From an uncultured Lentisphaeraceae bacterium (lineage in GTDB: Bacteria > Verrucomicrobiota > Kiritimatiellia > RFP12 > DVOR01), in contig CASEMS010000003.1 of the NCBI GenBank assembly GCA_949288955.1, positions 1 through 64,000 of the forward strand: a stretch of 64,000 nt of DNA, read 5' to 3'. This document shows, piece after piece, positions 25,427 to 34,065 of the stretch. The notes below the pieces were generated by a model. The model searched no databases. It had not been told where the DNA came from and worked only from the letters and a program-made list of their open reading frames with translations. The position numbers and the translations under genes are program-made. The number at the start of each line of letters is the position of its first letter. Position 1 is the first letter of the stretch.

Positions 25427-26181
25427 TGGCCGGTGTAAAGGCGGGTGATGAGGCGGCCGGGGAGGCCGGCCTCCTCGATGCGGCGGACGGCGGACTCGAT
25501 GTCGTAGTCGACGCGGCGGAACTCGATGGAAAGTTTGGTGAGGCCCTCGGTGGTGTAGATGAGATAGCACGCGCGGGGGTCGCCATCGCGGGGCTGGCCG
25601 ACGGAGCCGACGTTGATGAAGTAGGTGCCCTGACGAAGGAGGCCGTCGGAGGGGCCGACCTTGACAATCGCGCTGCGGTCACCGCCGGGGGCGCGCAGGA
25701 AGATGCAGGGGACGTGGGTGTGGCCGTGGAAGCAGACGCGGGTGCGCTGGCAGTTGAAGGAGTCGGCGGCGTCGAGGGTGTCGAAGGCGTAGCGGAAGTG
25801 CTCGGGGCTGTCGAGCGTGGAGTGGACGATGGTGAAGCCCATGAGCGTGGCGGTGAAGGGGAGCTCGCGGAGCCAGCGGGTGTCGTCCTCGCTGATGTTG
25901 CGGCGGGTCCACTCGATGACGCTGGCGGCGTTGGGCTGGAAGTCGTCGAGATTGACGGAGGGGTCGGAGCAGTAGTGGTCGTGGTTGCCCTTGACGACCT
26001 TGCAGCCAAGCTCGCGGACGCGGCGGATGCACTGGGAGGGGGCGGCGTTGTAGCCGACGACGTCACCAAGGCAGACGATGTCATCCACGCCCTGGGCCTT
26101 GGCGTCGGCAAGGACGGCGTCGAGGGCCTCGATGTTGGCGTGGATGTCGCTGATGATGGCGTATCGGCGGGGACGTGGCAT
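25423..26181 (-). CDS. Cytoplasmic metallophosphoesterase (YfcE/MJ0936-like)
   Basis: A 252-residue soluble phosphodiesterase of the calcineurin fold with all metal-binding blocks: IISDIHANIEAL, VCLGDVVGYN, KGNHDHY and CFHGHTHVP. Related proteins hydrolyse phosphodiesters in vitro, and the natural substrate is often unknown. It starts 11 nt after ispD, with its ribosome site overlapping the ispD stop. No signal peptide. Confidence 0.86.
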   Translation of the reverse strand: MPRPRRYAIISDIHANIEALDAVLADAKAQGVDDIVCLGDVVGYNAAPSQCIRRVRELGCKVVKGNHDHYCSDPSVNLDDFQPNAASVIEWTRRNISEDDTRWLRELPFTATLMGFTIVHSTLDSPEHFRYAFDTLDAADSFNCQRTRVCFHGHTHVPCIFLRAPGGDRSAIVKVGPSDGLLRQGTYFINVGSVGQPRDGDPRACYLIYTTEGLTKLSIEFRRVDYDIESAVRRIEEAGLPGRLITRLYTGQ

Positions 26182-26192
26182 AAAGGGGATCC

Positions 26193-26879
26193 TCAGTTGA
26201 GGCGGAGGATGGCGGCCGCGATGGTGAGGTCGATGGGGGTGGTGATCTTGGGGTTGGGCTCATCCCACTTGACGAGGCGGGTGGTCTCGCCGGCGGCCTC
26301 AAGGAGGGCGGAGTCGTCGGTGTAGGTGTGGGCCTTGTCGGCGGCGAGGCGGGCGTAGGCGGCCAAGAGTTTGTCGGCGGCGAAGGCTTGGGGGGTCTGG
26401 ACGGCCCAGAGGGTGGCGCGGTCGGGGGTGGATTCGACGGTCATGCCCTTGCCCACGACCTTGATGGTGTCGGCCACGGGATGCGCGGCGACGCCACTGC
26501 CGAAACGCTTGGCGTACTTCAGCGTCTCGCGGATCAGCTCAGGGGTGATGCAGGGGCGGGCGGCGTCGTGGATGACGACATAGCGGGTGGCGACGGGCTC
26601 GACCTCTTTGAGCGCGGCGGCCACGGAATCCTGCCGGCGCACGCCGCCGATGACGATTGTCTGGAGCTTGCTGATGCCGAACATGGTCTGGAGTCCGCGC
26701 GCGGCGACGAGCTGATCCTTGCGGACGGTGAGGATGATCTTGTCGACCTCCTTGCACTTCTCGAAGGCAAGGAGCGACCAAGCGACGACGGGGCGCGGCC
26801 CGAGAGAAAGGAAGCACTTGTCAAGGCCGGCGCCCATGCGGGTGCCTTTGCCGGAGGCGAGAATGATGGCGGTGACCAT
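26193..26879 (-). CDS. ispD: 2-C-methyl-D-erythritol 4-phosphate cytidylyltransferase
   Basis: A 228-residue enzyme of the MEP isoprenoid pathway that forms CDP-methylerythritol from MEP and CTP. Motifs: the nucleotide-binding loop ILASGKGTRMG at the N-terminus, HDAARPC, VADTIK, TPQAF and YTDDSALLEAAG. Usual length. AAAGGAG lies 9 nt before ATG 26879. The fused or adjacent ispF found in many genomes is absent here. Confidence 0.94.
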   Translation of the reverse strand: MVTAIILASGKGTRMGAGLDKCFLSLGPRPVVAWSLLAFEKCKEVDKIILTVRKDQLVAARGLQTMFGISKLQTIVIGGVRRQDSVAAALKEVEPVATRYVVIHDAARPCITPELIRETLKYAKRFGSGVAAHPVADTIKVVGKGMTVESTPDRATLWAVQTPQAFAADKLLAAYARLAADKAHTYTDDSALLEAAGETTRLVKWDEPNPKITTPIDLTIAAAILRLN

Positions 26880-26890
26880 GAGGTGCTCCT

Positions 26891-27283
26891 TTATGCGTTT
26901 AGGGTGTCTCCGGGGGTGAGTTCTATCGAGATCGCCGTGCCTTCGCCGTGGGCGTACCAACGATCGCCATCCGCCCGAAGCGTCACCCCGGAGCCCTCAA
27001 TCAGCGGCGCCGTGCCGTAGGTCAGCGAAAATCCCACGACGGCATTCGCCCCCAACGCCTGTGCCTTGGTCTTGATGGCACGCAGGACATCGCGCTCCAA
27101 CTGCGCCATGATGGCCTCGTAAACGCCGTAACGGCCCTTGTCGAAGTCGAAGTCCTCATCGAAACGGCGGCTCGCCAAATGCGCAGCCTCCCAAACGGCG
27201 TTCGCGGCGACAAACCCATGGATGGCCACGGGTGTGCGATCCGCCACCGTTGGGGTGGTAACGATGAGGACGGGGGCACTCAC
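26891..27283 (-). CDS. YbjQ/DUF74 family protein
   Basis: A 130-residue protein of the YbjQ/heavy-metal-binding-domain family (PF01906), whose members form pentamers. Matching features are an N-terminal VLIVTTP strand, LERDVLRAIKTKAQALGANAVVGF spread across residues ~73-95, and a closing Gly-Thr-Ala strand. It starts with GTG at 27283 whose GTGA overlaps the glgB stop. Function in the family is unclear. Confidence 0.8.
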   Translation of the reverse strand: MSAPVLIVTTPTVADRTPVAIHGFVAANAVWEAAHLASRRFDEDFDFDKGRYGVYEAIMAQLERDVLRAIKTKAQALGANAVVGFSLTYGTAPLIEGSGVTLRADGDRWYAHGEGTAISIELTPGDTLNA

Positions 27284-29367
27284 GGGGTCTCTTCCTGCTT
27301 GACGGCGAGATGGTGGAGCGTCTCAGGTGGGAGGGAGGCGCCGGGCGCGGGGGGCGTGCGGCGGATGACGAGGGCGGTGCGGGCGGGGGCGTAGACGTGG
27401 ATGGCGAAGCAGACCTCGTTGGCGCGTTCGATGGTGGTGAGGGGATAGTCCTGCCCCGCCTGGATGCGTCCGAAGCCGCCGAAGGCCGTGGCGTCCGTGT
27501 CGAGGACATGGACGTAGCCGCCGGGCGGGACGATGAGGGGATAGTCGGCGAAGGACAGCTCACCGTGGAAGTTGAAGACGAAGAGCAGGTCGCCGCGCAT
27601 GAAGGCGAGCACCTTGTCGTCATCGCTGGCGAAGATGCGCTTGGGATAATCCTCTCCGTCGAGGACGCCCTCGGAACGGACGAGGTGAATCATGGCCTCG
27701 TCGAAGTCGCCAAGGGCCTTGAAGTAGAGTTTGGGGTCGTCGCGGAGAGACCACTGACGGCGGGCGTAGTGATAACTGTTGCCGTTGCCCTCGCGGGGGA
27801 AGTCGATCCACTCGGGGTGGCCGAACTCGTTGCCCATGAAGTTGAGGTAGGCACAGCAGCAGCCCAGCGTGGCAAGGCGGGCCATCTTGTGCAGGGCGAT
27901 GCCGCGGTCGACGTAGAGATTGCCCGAGCCGACGTGCATGGCGCTGTACATCTCCTTGTCGATCATCTGGAAGATGAAGGACTTGCCGCCCACGAGCGCC
28001 TGGTCGTGGGACTCCACGTAACTCACCGTCCGCTCGTCGGCACGCCGATTGGTAAGCTCATGCCAGAGGAAACCGACCGACCAATCCTCGTCGCGGACGT
28101 CTCGGACAAGCTTGAACCAACACTCGGGCACGCCCATCGCCATGCGATAGTCGAAGCCGACGCCGTTCTCGGCGAGGGGTGCGCCAATGCCGGGCATCCC
28201 GCTGACGTCCTCGGCCACGGTGAGCGCGTCGGGGCGGACGGTGTGGATGACGGCGTTGGCGAGGGTGAGATAGGTGTAGGCGTCCTCATCCACCGAGCCA
28301 TCGAAGTACATCCCGTAGTTGGAGAAGTCCACGCCCAAGCCGTGGTGGAGGTAGAGCATGGAGGTGACGCCGTCGAAGCGGAAGCCATCGAAGCGGTACT
28401 CATCCAGCCAGAAGCGGCAGTTGGAGAGCAGGAAGTGGAGGACGTCGGTCTTGCCGTAGTCGAAGCAACGGGAGTCCCAGGCATCGTGCCAACCGCGGGA
28501 GCCGTCGTGGAAATATTGGTAAGGCGTGCCGTCGAAGAGGGAGAGCCCGTCGCGCTCGTTCTTGACGGCGTGGGAGTGAACGATGTCCATGATGACGGCC
28601 AAGCCCATGCCGTGGGCCTTATCGACGAGCGCCTTGAGCTCCTCGGGCGTGCCGAAACGCGAGCTGGCGGCGAAGAAGCTGGAGACGTGATAGCCGAAGC
28701 TCCCGTAGTACGGGTGCTCCATGATGCCCATCAGCTGAAGCGTGTTGTAGCCCGCCTGCTTGATGCGCGGCAGGATCTTCTCGGCGAACTCGGTGTAGGT
28801 GCCGACGCCCTCGCGCTCCTGCGCCATGCCCACGTGCGCCTCATAGATGAGGGGGGCCTTGCCGGGGTCTCGGGCGAAAGGGTGCTCCCACGCGTAAGCT
28901 TTCTCCGGCTGCCAGACCTGCGCGGCGAAGAGGCCGGTGCGCGGATCCTGCACCACCCGCCGGGCATAGGCGGGGATACGCTCGCCACGCCCACCGTCCC
29001 AACAGACCTCCAGGTGCCAGAACTGCCCATGCGCCATCGCCTCGGGAGGGCCTTTCCACTCGAAGACGTCGCGGCCAGGGATGCGTTCGGCACGATAGGC
29101 GAGGGTACGCTCCCAGCCGTTGAAGTCGCCCACCAACCAGATTTCGGTGGCGTGGGGGGCCCATTCGCGGAAGACCCACCCCTCGTCCGTGCGATGAAGG
29201 CCATAGAACTCATGGGCGCTGGCGAAGTCCGCCAACGCGCGAAGGTTCCCGGCACCGCCGGCGAGGCGCGCCGCCACGCCGCGCGCACGCTCGGCGCGGC
29301 GTTCGATGAGGTCGGCGTAAGGGGCCAACCAAGGGTCGTCGGAGAGGCGGGCGCGCGGGGCGGGCAT
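27280..29367 (-). CDS. glgB: 1,4-alpha-glucan branching enzyme (GH13_8, eukaryote-like)
   Basis: A 695-residue branching enzyme that creates alpha-1,6 branches in glycogen. An N-terminal CBM48 (EIWLVGDFNGW) precedes the GH13 barrel with DIVHSHAVKNE, FRFDGVTSM (nucleophile Asp), VAEDVSGMPG (acid/base Glu) and VESHDQAL (third Asp); a C-terminal beta-sandwich follows. Sequence style, such as FGYHVSSFFAASSRFG, is that of the GH13_8 group shared by eukaryotes and some bacteria. ATG 29367 is 3 nt after glgA, so the two act together in glycogen synthesis. No glgC or glgP here. Confidence 0.94.
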   Translation of the reverse strand: MPAPRARLSDDPWLAPYADLIERRAERARGVAARLAGGAGNLRALADFASAHEFYGLHRTDEGWVFREWAPHATEIWLVGDFNGWERTLAYRAERIPGRDVFEWKGPPEAMAHGQFWHLEVCWDGGRGERIPAYARRVVQDPRTGLFAAQVWQPEKAYAWEHPFARDPGKAPLIYEAHVGMAQEREGVGTYTEFAEKILPRIKQAGYNTLQLMGIMEHPYYGSFGYHVSSFFAASSRFGTPEELKALVDKAHGMGLAVIMDIVHSHAVKNERDGLSLFDGTPYQYFHDGSRGWHDAWDSRCFDYGKTDVLHFLLSNCRFWLDEYRFDGFRFDGVTSMLYLHHGLGVDFSNYGMYFDGSVDEDAYTYLTLANAVIHTVRPDALTVAEDVSGMPGIGAPLAENGVGFDYRMAMGVPECWFKLVRDVRDEDWSVGFLWHELTNRRADERTVSYVESHDQALVGGKSFIFQMIDKEMYSAMHVGSGNLYVDRGIALHKMARLATLGCCCAYLNFMGNEFGHPEWIDFPREGNGNSYHYARRQWSLRDDPKLYFKALGDFDEAMIHLVRSEGVLDGEDYPKRIFASDDDKVLAFMRGDLLFVFNFHGELSFADYPLIVPPGGYVHVLDTDATAFGGFGRIQAGQDYPLTTIERANEVCFAIHVYAPARTALVIRRTPPAPGASLPPETLHHLAVKQEETP

Positions 29368-29370
29368 GGC

Positions 29371-30939
29371 TCAGTGTCCTTCGTGATAGGGGTTCTGCTC
29401 GGCGTGCTCACCGTCGAAGAGTTCGGTGAGGGGGCGCTGGAGCATCTCCTCGTAAATCTTGATGTACTCGGCGGCGCAACGCTCGTGGTTGAAGCGGCGC
29501 TTGGACTCCTCCATGATACGCGCCACCTGCGCCTCGCGGACGTCGGTGGGCAGGCGGTAGAAGTCCATGGCGCGGTCGATGGCCCAAGCCAACCCTTCGC
29601 TGTCGTAATACTTGAAGGGGAAGCCATTGCCCGTGCCGTGCTCCACGTCCAGGAGCTCGACGGTGTCATGCAGGCCGCCGGTGTCGTGGGCGACGGTGAG
29701 GGAGCCGTAGATCGGCGCCACCATCTGCGGCAGGCCGCACGGCTCGAAGAGCGAAGGCATGAGCGTGAAGTCGCTGGAGGCATAGCCCAGGCGCGAGATG
29801 TGCTCGTCGAAGTCGCAGACCGCCAGGCGACCGTAGAGATTGTGGAAGCCCAGGATGTCGCGGAAGGCCTGCTGATAGGGGCCGTTGGCGACGATCGCGA
29901 ACTGGATGTTGTCGTCGCGATACTTCTCAAGCGTCTTGTAGAGGATGTCCGTGAGCAGCTGCGGGCCCTTCTGCACGGGGTCGAGGCGGCTGGGCCAGAA
30001 GAAGAGCGGCGCGTCGGGGTTCTTGAAGAGGCCCACCTTCTCCTGGAACTGCATCTTGTTGGAGATCTTCGCCGCGTGATGGGTGCGCGCGTCGTAGTTC
30101 ACCTTCAGGTTGGGGTCGGTCTCGGGGTTGTAGCTATCGTCGGGCGCGTTGAGGATGCCGCGCGCGCAACCGGCGTTGTACTTGGAGATGACCTCGTTGC
30201 GGAACTGGCCGGGGATGAAATCGAACCACCCCCGCACAATTTCCTCCAGGAAGGTCGGCGACACCGAGTTGATGTAGTGCGAGGCAAAGACGCCCGAGGT
30301 CAGGAAGTCCACCGGGTTCGTGTCGCGGCTCTCGAAGTAGTCATAAGGCGGACGCGAGTAGTAAAGGTTCTTCCAGAACTCCGCCGCGTCGATGCCCGCA
30401 TACTCCACCTCACCCAGGCAACGGTGCACCGTGTGGATGTTGTGGATGGTGAAGAGGCAGGGGATGCCCAGGCGGCGCGCCGCCGCGGGGATGAGGCCCG
30501 TCATCCAGTCGTTGCAATGGATCAGGTCTGGCTGGACGGTCGGGATGATGTTGTTGATGACCTCACGCTGGAAGGCGAGGGAGAGGTGCGGGTTCTCGTC
30601 GCCCTGCGCGTAGACCGTGTCGCGATAATAGAAGCAACGATCCTCGGCCAGATGGATGCGCGAGTCGGGCAGGTGCGCCTGATACTTGCGCAACTCATCG
30701 CTGATGAGGCGCCCCACGTCCACATGGAACATCCGGCGGTAATGCGGCAGGGCCACATGGACATCCGCCCCCAACTTGAAGAGGCTTGCCACGAGGCTGG
30801 CCGAGACATCCGCCAGGCCGCCGGCCTTGGCGCTCAGCTTGTCGGCCATGTTGCCCATGCCTGCGGGGAGATAGGTGATCTCCGGGGTGACGATCAGGAT
30901 TCGGGGTTTGCGCTGCCCGGGTTGCTTGGTCTGAGACAT
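29371..30939 (-). CDS. glgA: Glycogen/starch synthase (GT5)
   Basis: A 522-residue glucosyltransferase that elongates alpha-1,4-glucan from an ADP- or UDP-glucose donor. The donor-binding KAGGLADVSASL motif appears near residue 39, HCNDWMTGLIPAA in the middle and SLFEPCGLPQM plus GSLTVAHDTGGLHDT in the C-terminal Rossmann domain. Slightly longer than E. coli GlgA. ATG 30939 has AGGAGG about 11 nt upstream and sits 20 nt after the preceding gene. It shares an operon with glgB. Confidence 0.92.
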   Translation of the reverse strand: MSQTKQPGQRKPRILIVTPEITYLPAGMGNMADKLSAKAGGLADVSASLVASLFKLGADVHVALPHYRRMFHVDVGRLISDELRKYQAHLPDSRIHLAEDRCFYYRDTVYAQGDENPHLSLAFQREVINNIIPTVQPDLIHCNDWMTGLIPAAARRLGIPCLFTIHNIHTVHRCLGEVEYAGIDAAEFWKNLYYSRPPYDYFESRDTNPVDFLTSGVFASHYINSVSPTFLEEIVRGWFDFIPGQFRNEVISKYNAGCARGILNAPDDSYNPETDPNLKVNYDARTHHAAKISNKMQFQEKVGLFKNPDAPLFFWPSRLDPVQKGPQLLTDILYKTLEKYRDDNIQFAIVANGPYQQAFRDILGFHNLYGRLAVCDFDEHISRLGYASSDFTLMPSLFEPCGLPQMVAPIYGSLTVAHDTGGLHDTVELLDVEHGTGNGFPFKYYDSEGLAWAIDRAMDFYRLPTDVREAQVARIMEESKRRFNHERCAAEYIKIYEEMLQRPLTELFDGEHAEQNPYHEGH

Positions 30940-30959
30940 AATGTCCGCTCCTCCTTCAA

Positions 30960-31412
30960 TCATTCCGTCTTCGGCGCCGCCTGGTTCGCCTTGCGCATGG
31001 AAGGCGGCAACAACTCATTGCGCAACACATCAAGCCGTTCGCTGTTCGCCGCCCGAACCGCGTCCAACGCCACGATTTCGGGGGCCTTCTCCGAGGCCTT
31101 CGCGATTTTCTCGTCCAACGCCTCCACCTGCTTCAGCAGGGCCTGCCGCTCCGCCCGAAGGGCCTCCGTCTCGTCCGTCCGCAAAGTCCCCGAACGGATC
31201 TTCTTCGCGCGCTCACGCTCCAGCCTGACGCCATAGTCCTGGCGCAGGAGATACTCCATCTCCAACCGTCTGCGGGGGGTTGTCTCTTTGGCGGCCTGCT
31301 CGGCGATACGCGCCTCCTGGGCCTTCGCGTATGCCGCGACCGCCGCATCCTCCGCGACCGCCGACCCAAAGGCCAGCGTCGCGCACACCAAAGCAAGCCA
31401 AACGCGCTTCAT
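30960..31412 (-). CDS. Secreted coiled-coil protein
   Basis: A 150-residue protein with a Sec signal (residues 1-20, ending AVA) and a helical, charged mature region with heptads between about residues 80 and 115 (AERQALLKQVEALDEKI). It heads the long minus-strand operon ahead of glgA. A promoter candidate upstream is TTGCTT, 17 nt, CATACT near 31450-31480. No family recognised. Confidence 0.68.
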   Translation of the reverse strand: MKRVWLALVCATLAFGSAVAEDAAVAAYAKAQEARIAEQAAKETTPRRRLEMEYLLRQDYGVRLERERAKKIRSGTLRTDETEALRAERQALLKQVEALDEKIAKASEKAPEIVALDAVRAANSERLDVLRNELLPPSMRKANQAAPKTE

Positions 31413-31504
31413 GCTTTCTTCCTATAACGACCTTGACATAACAAAGTATGCCCCATCGCAAGCAAAAAAGCAAGCGGAAACGCACCGCCCGCGCGTTTTT
31501 TTTC

Positions 31505-32608
31505 TTATCGCGTCTCCCCGCCATCCGCCCCGCGCAACGTCAGCACCGTGATTTCCGAGGGGTAGAGGCGGTAAGGGAAGCCCAGCCAGACGCCGCACCC
31601 CGGCGCCACGAAGAGGCGCATCCCGCGCGGCAACGCGTACCATCCGCGCACGAAACCAAGGTTGGGGCGGGCGATCGCCAACGCCACCCCGGGCAGCTGA
31701 CCCCCATGCGTGTGCCCGGAGAGTTGCAGGCGCACCCCCAGCGCGTCCGCCTCCGGGGCGATGCCAGGCTTGTGCGCCACCAGCACCGGGAAGACGCCCG
31801 GCGGCAACTTCCCCATCAACCCGCGCAACAACGCGGCCTCATCCCCCAGCCGCGTCAGCGACCGCCTGTCCGGCAACCCCACCAAGCCCAACCCGCGCAC
31901 CGTCGCCGTCGCCCCGTCCAACACGCGGATCCCGAGCCGTTCGTAGAGGCGCAGGTAGGCCTCCGTCTCGAAATAATGCTCATGGTTCCCCGTGACCAGG
32001 AACTTCCCCTCCGGCGCGCGGAGTCCGCCCAACGGCGCCAGATCGCCCTCCCGCAACGCGATGGGGCCGTCCGCCTGATCGCCCGTGAAGAGGATCAGAT
32101 CCGGCTTCGCCGCGTTCACCCGCGCCACCAGGCGTTCGCACCAGGCCCGCCCCCGCCAACGATCCACATGGGCGTCGGCCAGCACCGCCACGCGCAGCCC
32201 CTCCGCCTCCGCCGGCAAGCCGGGCAGGACGGCCACGCGCTCGCGCACCGGCGGCGTCCGCTCCCCCATCCACACCAAGAACGCCCCCATCGCCGCGCCC
32301 AACGCCAACGGCCACCACCCGCTCACCGCCACGTGGCAGAGCCGCAACGCCAGCCAGACGACCGTCAGCCCGCCCGCCGTAAGCAGGAAGGCCGTCCCCC
32401 ACAGGAAGAGCGCCACCAAGGGCAACGGCAGCGCGTCCGGCGAGAGCATCGAGGCACCGAAGGCGCGGTGCGCCAGGGTCTGCTGGGCCAACGCCACCAA
32501 CGCCACGCCCACCAACGCCACCCCCCACCGCGGCAGGCCCAACGCCCGCACCGGGCCGAGCGTAACCAGCACCGCCAACAACGAACAGAAGAGATTGATC
32601 CCGAGCAT
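31505..32608 (-). CDS. Membrane-anchored metallophosphoesterase (YaeI-like)
   Basis: A 367-residue protein with about four N-terminal membrane helices (residues ~5-115) and a calcineurin-like domain facing one side: LADAHVDRW, LFTGDQADG, VTGNHEHYF and LSGHTHGGQLPG. It resembles the YaeI/YkuE group, in which YaeI acts on UDP-diacylglucosamine, but the helical N-terminus is closer to uncharacterised Bacteroidota proteins. It begins 44 nt after the GH27 gene. Third positions are G-ending, unlike GH27, which hints at a separate transcript. Confidence 0.85.
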   Translation of the reverse strand: MLGINLFCSLLAVLVTLGPVRALGLPRWGVALVGVALVALAQQTLAHRAFGASMLSPDALPLPLVALFLWGTAFLLTAGGLTVVWLALRLCHVAVSGWWPLALGAAMGAFLVWMGERTPPVRERVAVLPGLPAEAEGLRVAVLADAHVDRWRGRAWCERLVARVNAAKPDLILFTGDQADGPIALREGDLAPLGGLRAPEGKFLVTGNHEHYFETEAYLRLYERLGIRVLDGATATVRGLGLVGLPDRRSLTRLGDEAALLRGLMGKLPPGVFPVLVAHKPGIAPEADALGVRLQLSGHTHGGQLPGVALAIARPNLGFVRGWYALPRGMRLFVAPGCGVWLGFPYRLYPSEITVLTLRGADGGETR

Positions 32609-32652
32609 GGCGCGTTCGTTTGTGAGTGTGTCCCCGCCGAGGGCCCGCCCCG

Positions 32653-34065
32653 TCAGGGGACGAGCAGGGCGGTGTGCGGCGCGACCTTGTGGGCGGAGCC
32701 GTCGGGGAGGGTGATGGTCTGGGCGGCGTCGGAGTCGTTGAAGAGGCCGTGGATGGGCCGGGGGGCGATGTCCTTGCGGAGGACGAAGTAGTCCTTGGTC
32801 TCCTGCACGAGGGCGATGGGCGCGGCGGCGTGGCGTTGGTCGAGGGCGATGAGGTCGGGGTCGGTGAGGAGGGCCTTGGTCTCGGGGGCGAGGTGCTCAA
32901 GGTCGCTGGAGATGAGGAGGGGGGCGGAGAGGAAGCACCAGAGGGTCATCTGATAGCGTTGCTCGGCCTGGGTGAGGCGGCTGGGGCGGAAGGTTACGTT
33001 GGGGCGATTGGGGGTGCCGATGAGGCCGATTTGGAGGATGTCGGGGTCGTTCCAGTGGCCTTTGGAGGCGTGGGGGAGCCATTTGAGCTGGGCGCGGCCG
33101 ATGGAGCGGATGGAGCCCCAGGTGTCCTGGATGTCGCCGGTGGTGCGCCAGAGCTGGGCGTGCTTGGCCAGACCGGGGAAGTTCTGGATGGGGGCGGCGT
33201 TGGAGAGGCTGAGGACGATGTCGCGCCCGGCCTCGCGCAGATCCTTGGCGATGCGGGCGGTGGTGGGGACGTCGTTGGGCTTCCAATCCACCTTCACGTA
33301 GTCAAAGCCCCACGCGGCCCACTGCTTGGCGTCCTTGTCGAAGCCCCAATGCTTGCCGATGCGGTCGCTGCCGGTGGTGTGGATCCCGGGGTAACGGCCA
33401 TAGATCTGGCCGGGCTGGAGGCGCTTCTCGGGGGGAAGGGCCTTGGGCTCGCCGTCGTCGTAGGAACCGCCGCGGAAGCCGGCGTAGGTGGAGACCCAGG
33501 GGGAGGAGTAGAGACCGGCCTTGAGGCCGCGGGCGTGGATGGCGTCGCACAGGGCCTTCATGTCGGGGAACTTGGCGTTGGCCTGGAGGGCGCCGCCGGG
33601 GGTGCGCTCGCCCTGCCAGCAATCGTCGATGTTCACGAAGGCCCACCCGGCGTCGGCCAAGCCGCTTTCCTCAAGCAGACGGGCGATCTTCTCCATCCCC
33701 GCCTGGTTGACGGCCTCGGAATAGGAGTACCAACTGTTCCAGCCCATGGGGGGCGCCAGGCAGATGGCCTCGCCCACCCTGATGGTCAGGCGCTCCTCGA
33801 CGCTCGCCTTGCCATCGCTGGCGCGGAGGACGACGGCGTGGTCGCCGGCCTTCTCCAAGCGGCCGCGGAGGGTGCGGCGGGCGGCGTCGAAGGTCAGCCC
33901 CTCGGGCAGACTGACGGCCTCGACGGTCGTGGCGCCGTGGACGGGCACGCGCCAGATAAGCTCGTGGCCGGGCCGGACGCCATATTCCTGGGCGCCGATG
34001 AAACGCGGCGCGGCGAGGGCGGCCCCGGCGGTGAGGGCGCAGAGGGTGAGAAGTGCGGTCTTCAT
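32653..34065 (-). CDS. GH27 alpha-galactosidase
   Basis: A 470-residue secreted enzyme removing terminal alpha-galactose or alpha-N-acetylgalactosamine. A Sec signal (1-18) and a ~75-residue beta domain resembling He_PIG (LPEGLTFDAARRTLRGRL) precede the barrel: APPMGWNSWYSY, NIDDCWQGER, DYVKVDWKPND (nucleophile Asp) and HWNDPDIL (acid/base Asp). A C-terminal beta domain closes the protein. ATG 34065 overlaps the GH29 stop as ATGA, so fucose and galactose removal are co-expressed, suiting blood-group-like or mucin glycans. Confidence 0.92.
   Translation of the reverse strand: MKTALLTLCALTAGAALAAPRFIGAQEYGVRPGHELIWRVPVHGATTVEAVSLPEGLTFDAARRTLRGRLEKAGDHAVVLRASDGKASVEERLTIRVGEAICLAPPMGWNSWYSYSEAVNQAGMEKIARLLEESGLADAGWAFVNIDDCWQGERTPGGALQANAKFPDMKALCDAIHARGLKAGLYSSPWVSTYAGFRGGSYDDGEPKALPPEKRLQPGQIYGRYPGIHTTGSDRIGKHWGFDKDAKQWAAWGFDYVKVDWKPNDVPTTARIAKDLREAGRDIVLSLSNAAPIQNFPGLAKHAQLWRTTGDIQDTWGSIRSIGRAQLKWLPHASKGHWNDPDILQIGLIGTPNRPNVTFRPSRLTQAEQRYQMTLWCFLSAPLLISSDLEHLAPETKALLTDPDLIALDQRHAAAPIALVQETKDYFVLRKDIAPRPIHGLFNDSDAAQTITLPDGSAHKVAPHTALLVP

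Noticed and set aside
27310-31236. 1308-codon plus-strand frame opposite glgB and glgA
   Set aside because: Antisense of two unmistakable glycogen genes.
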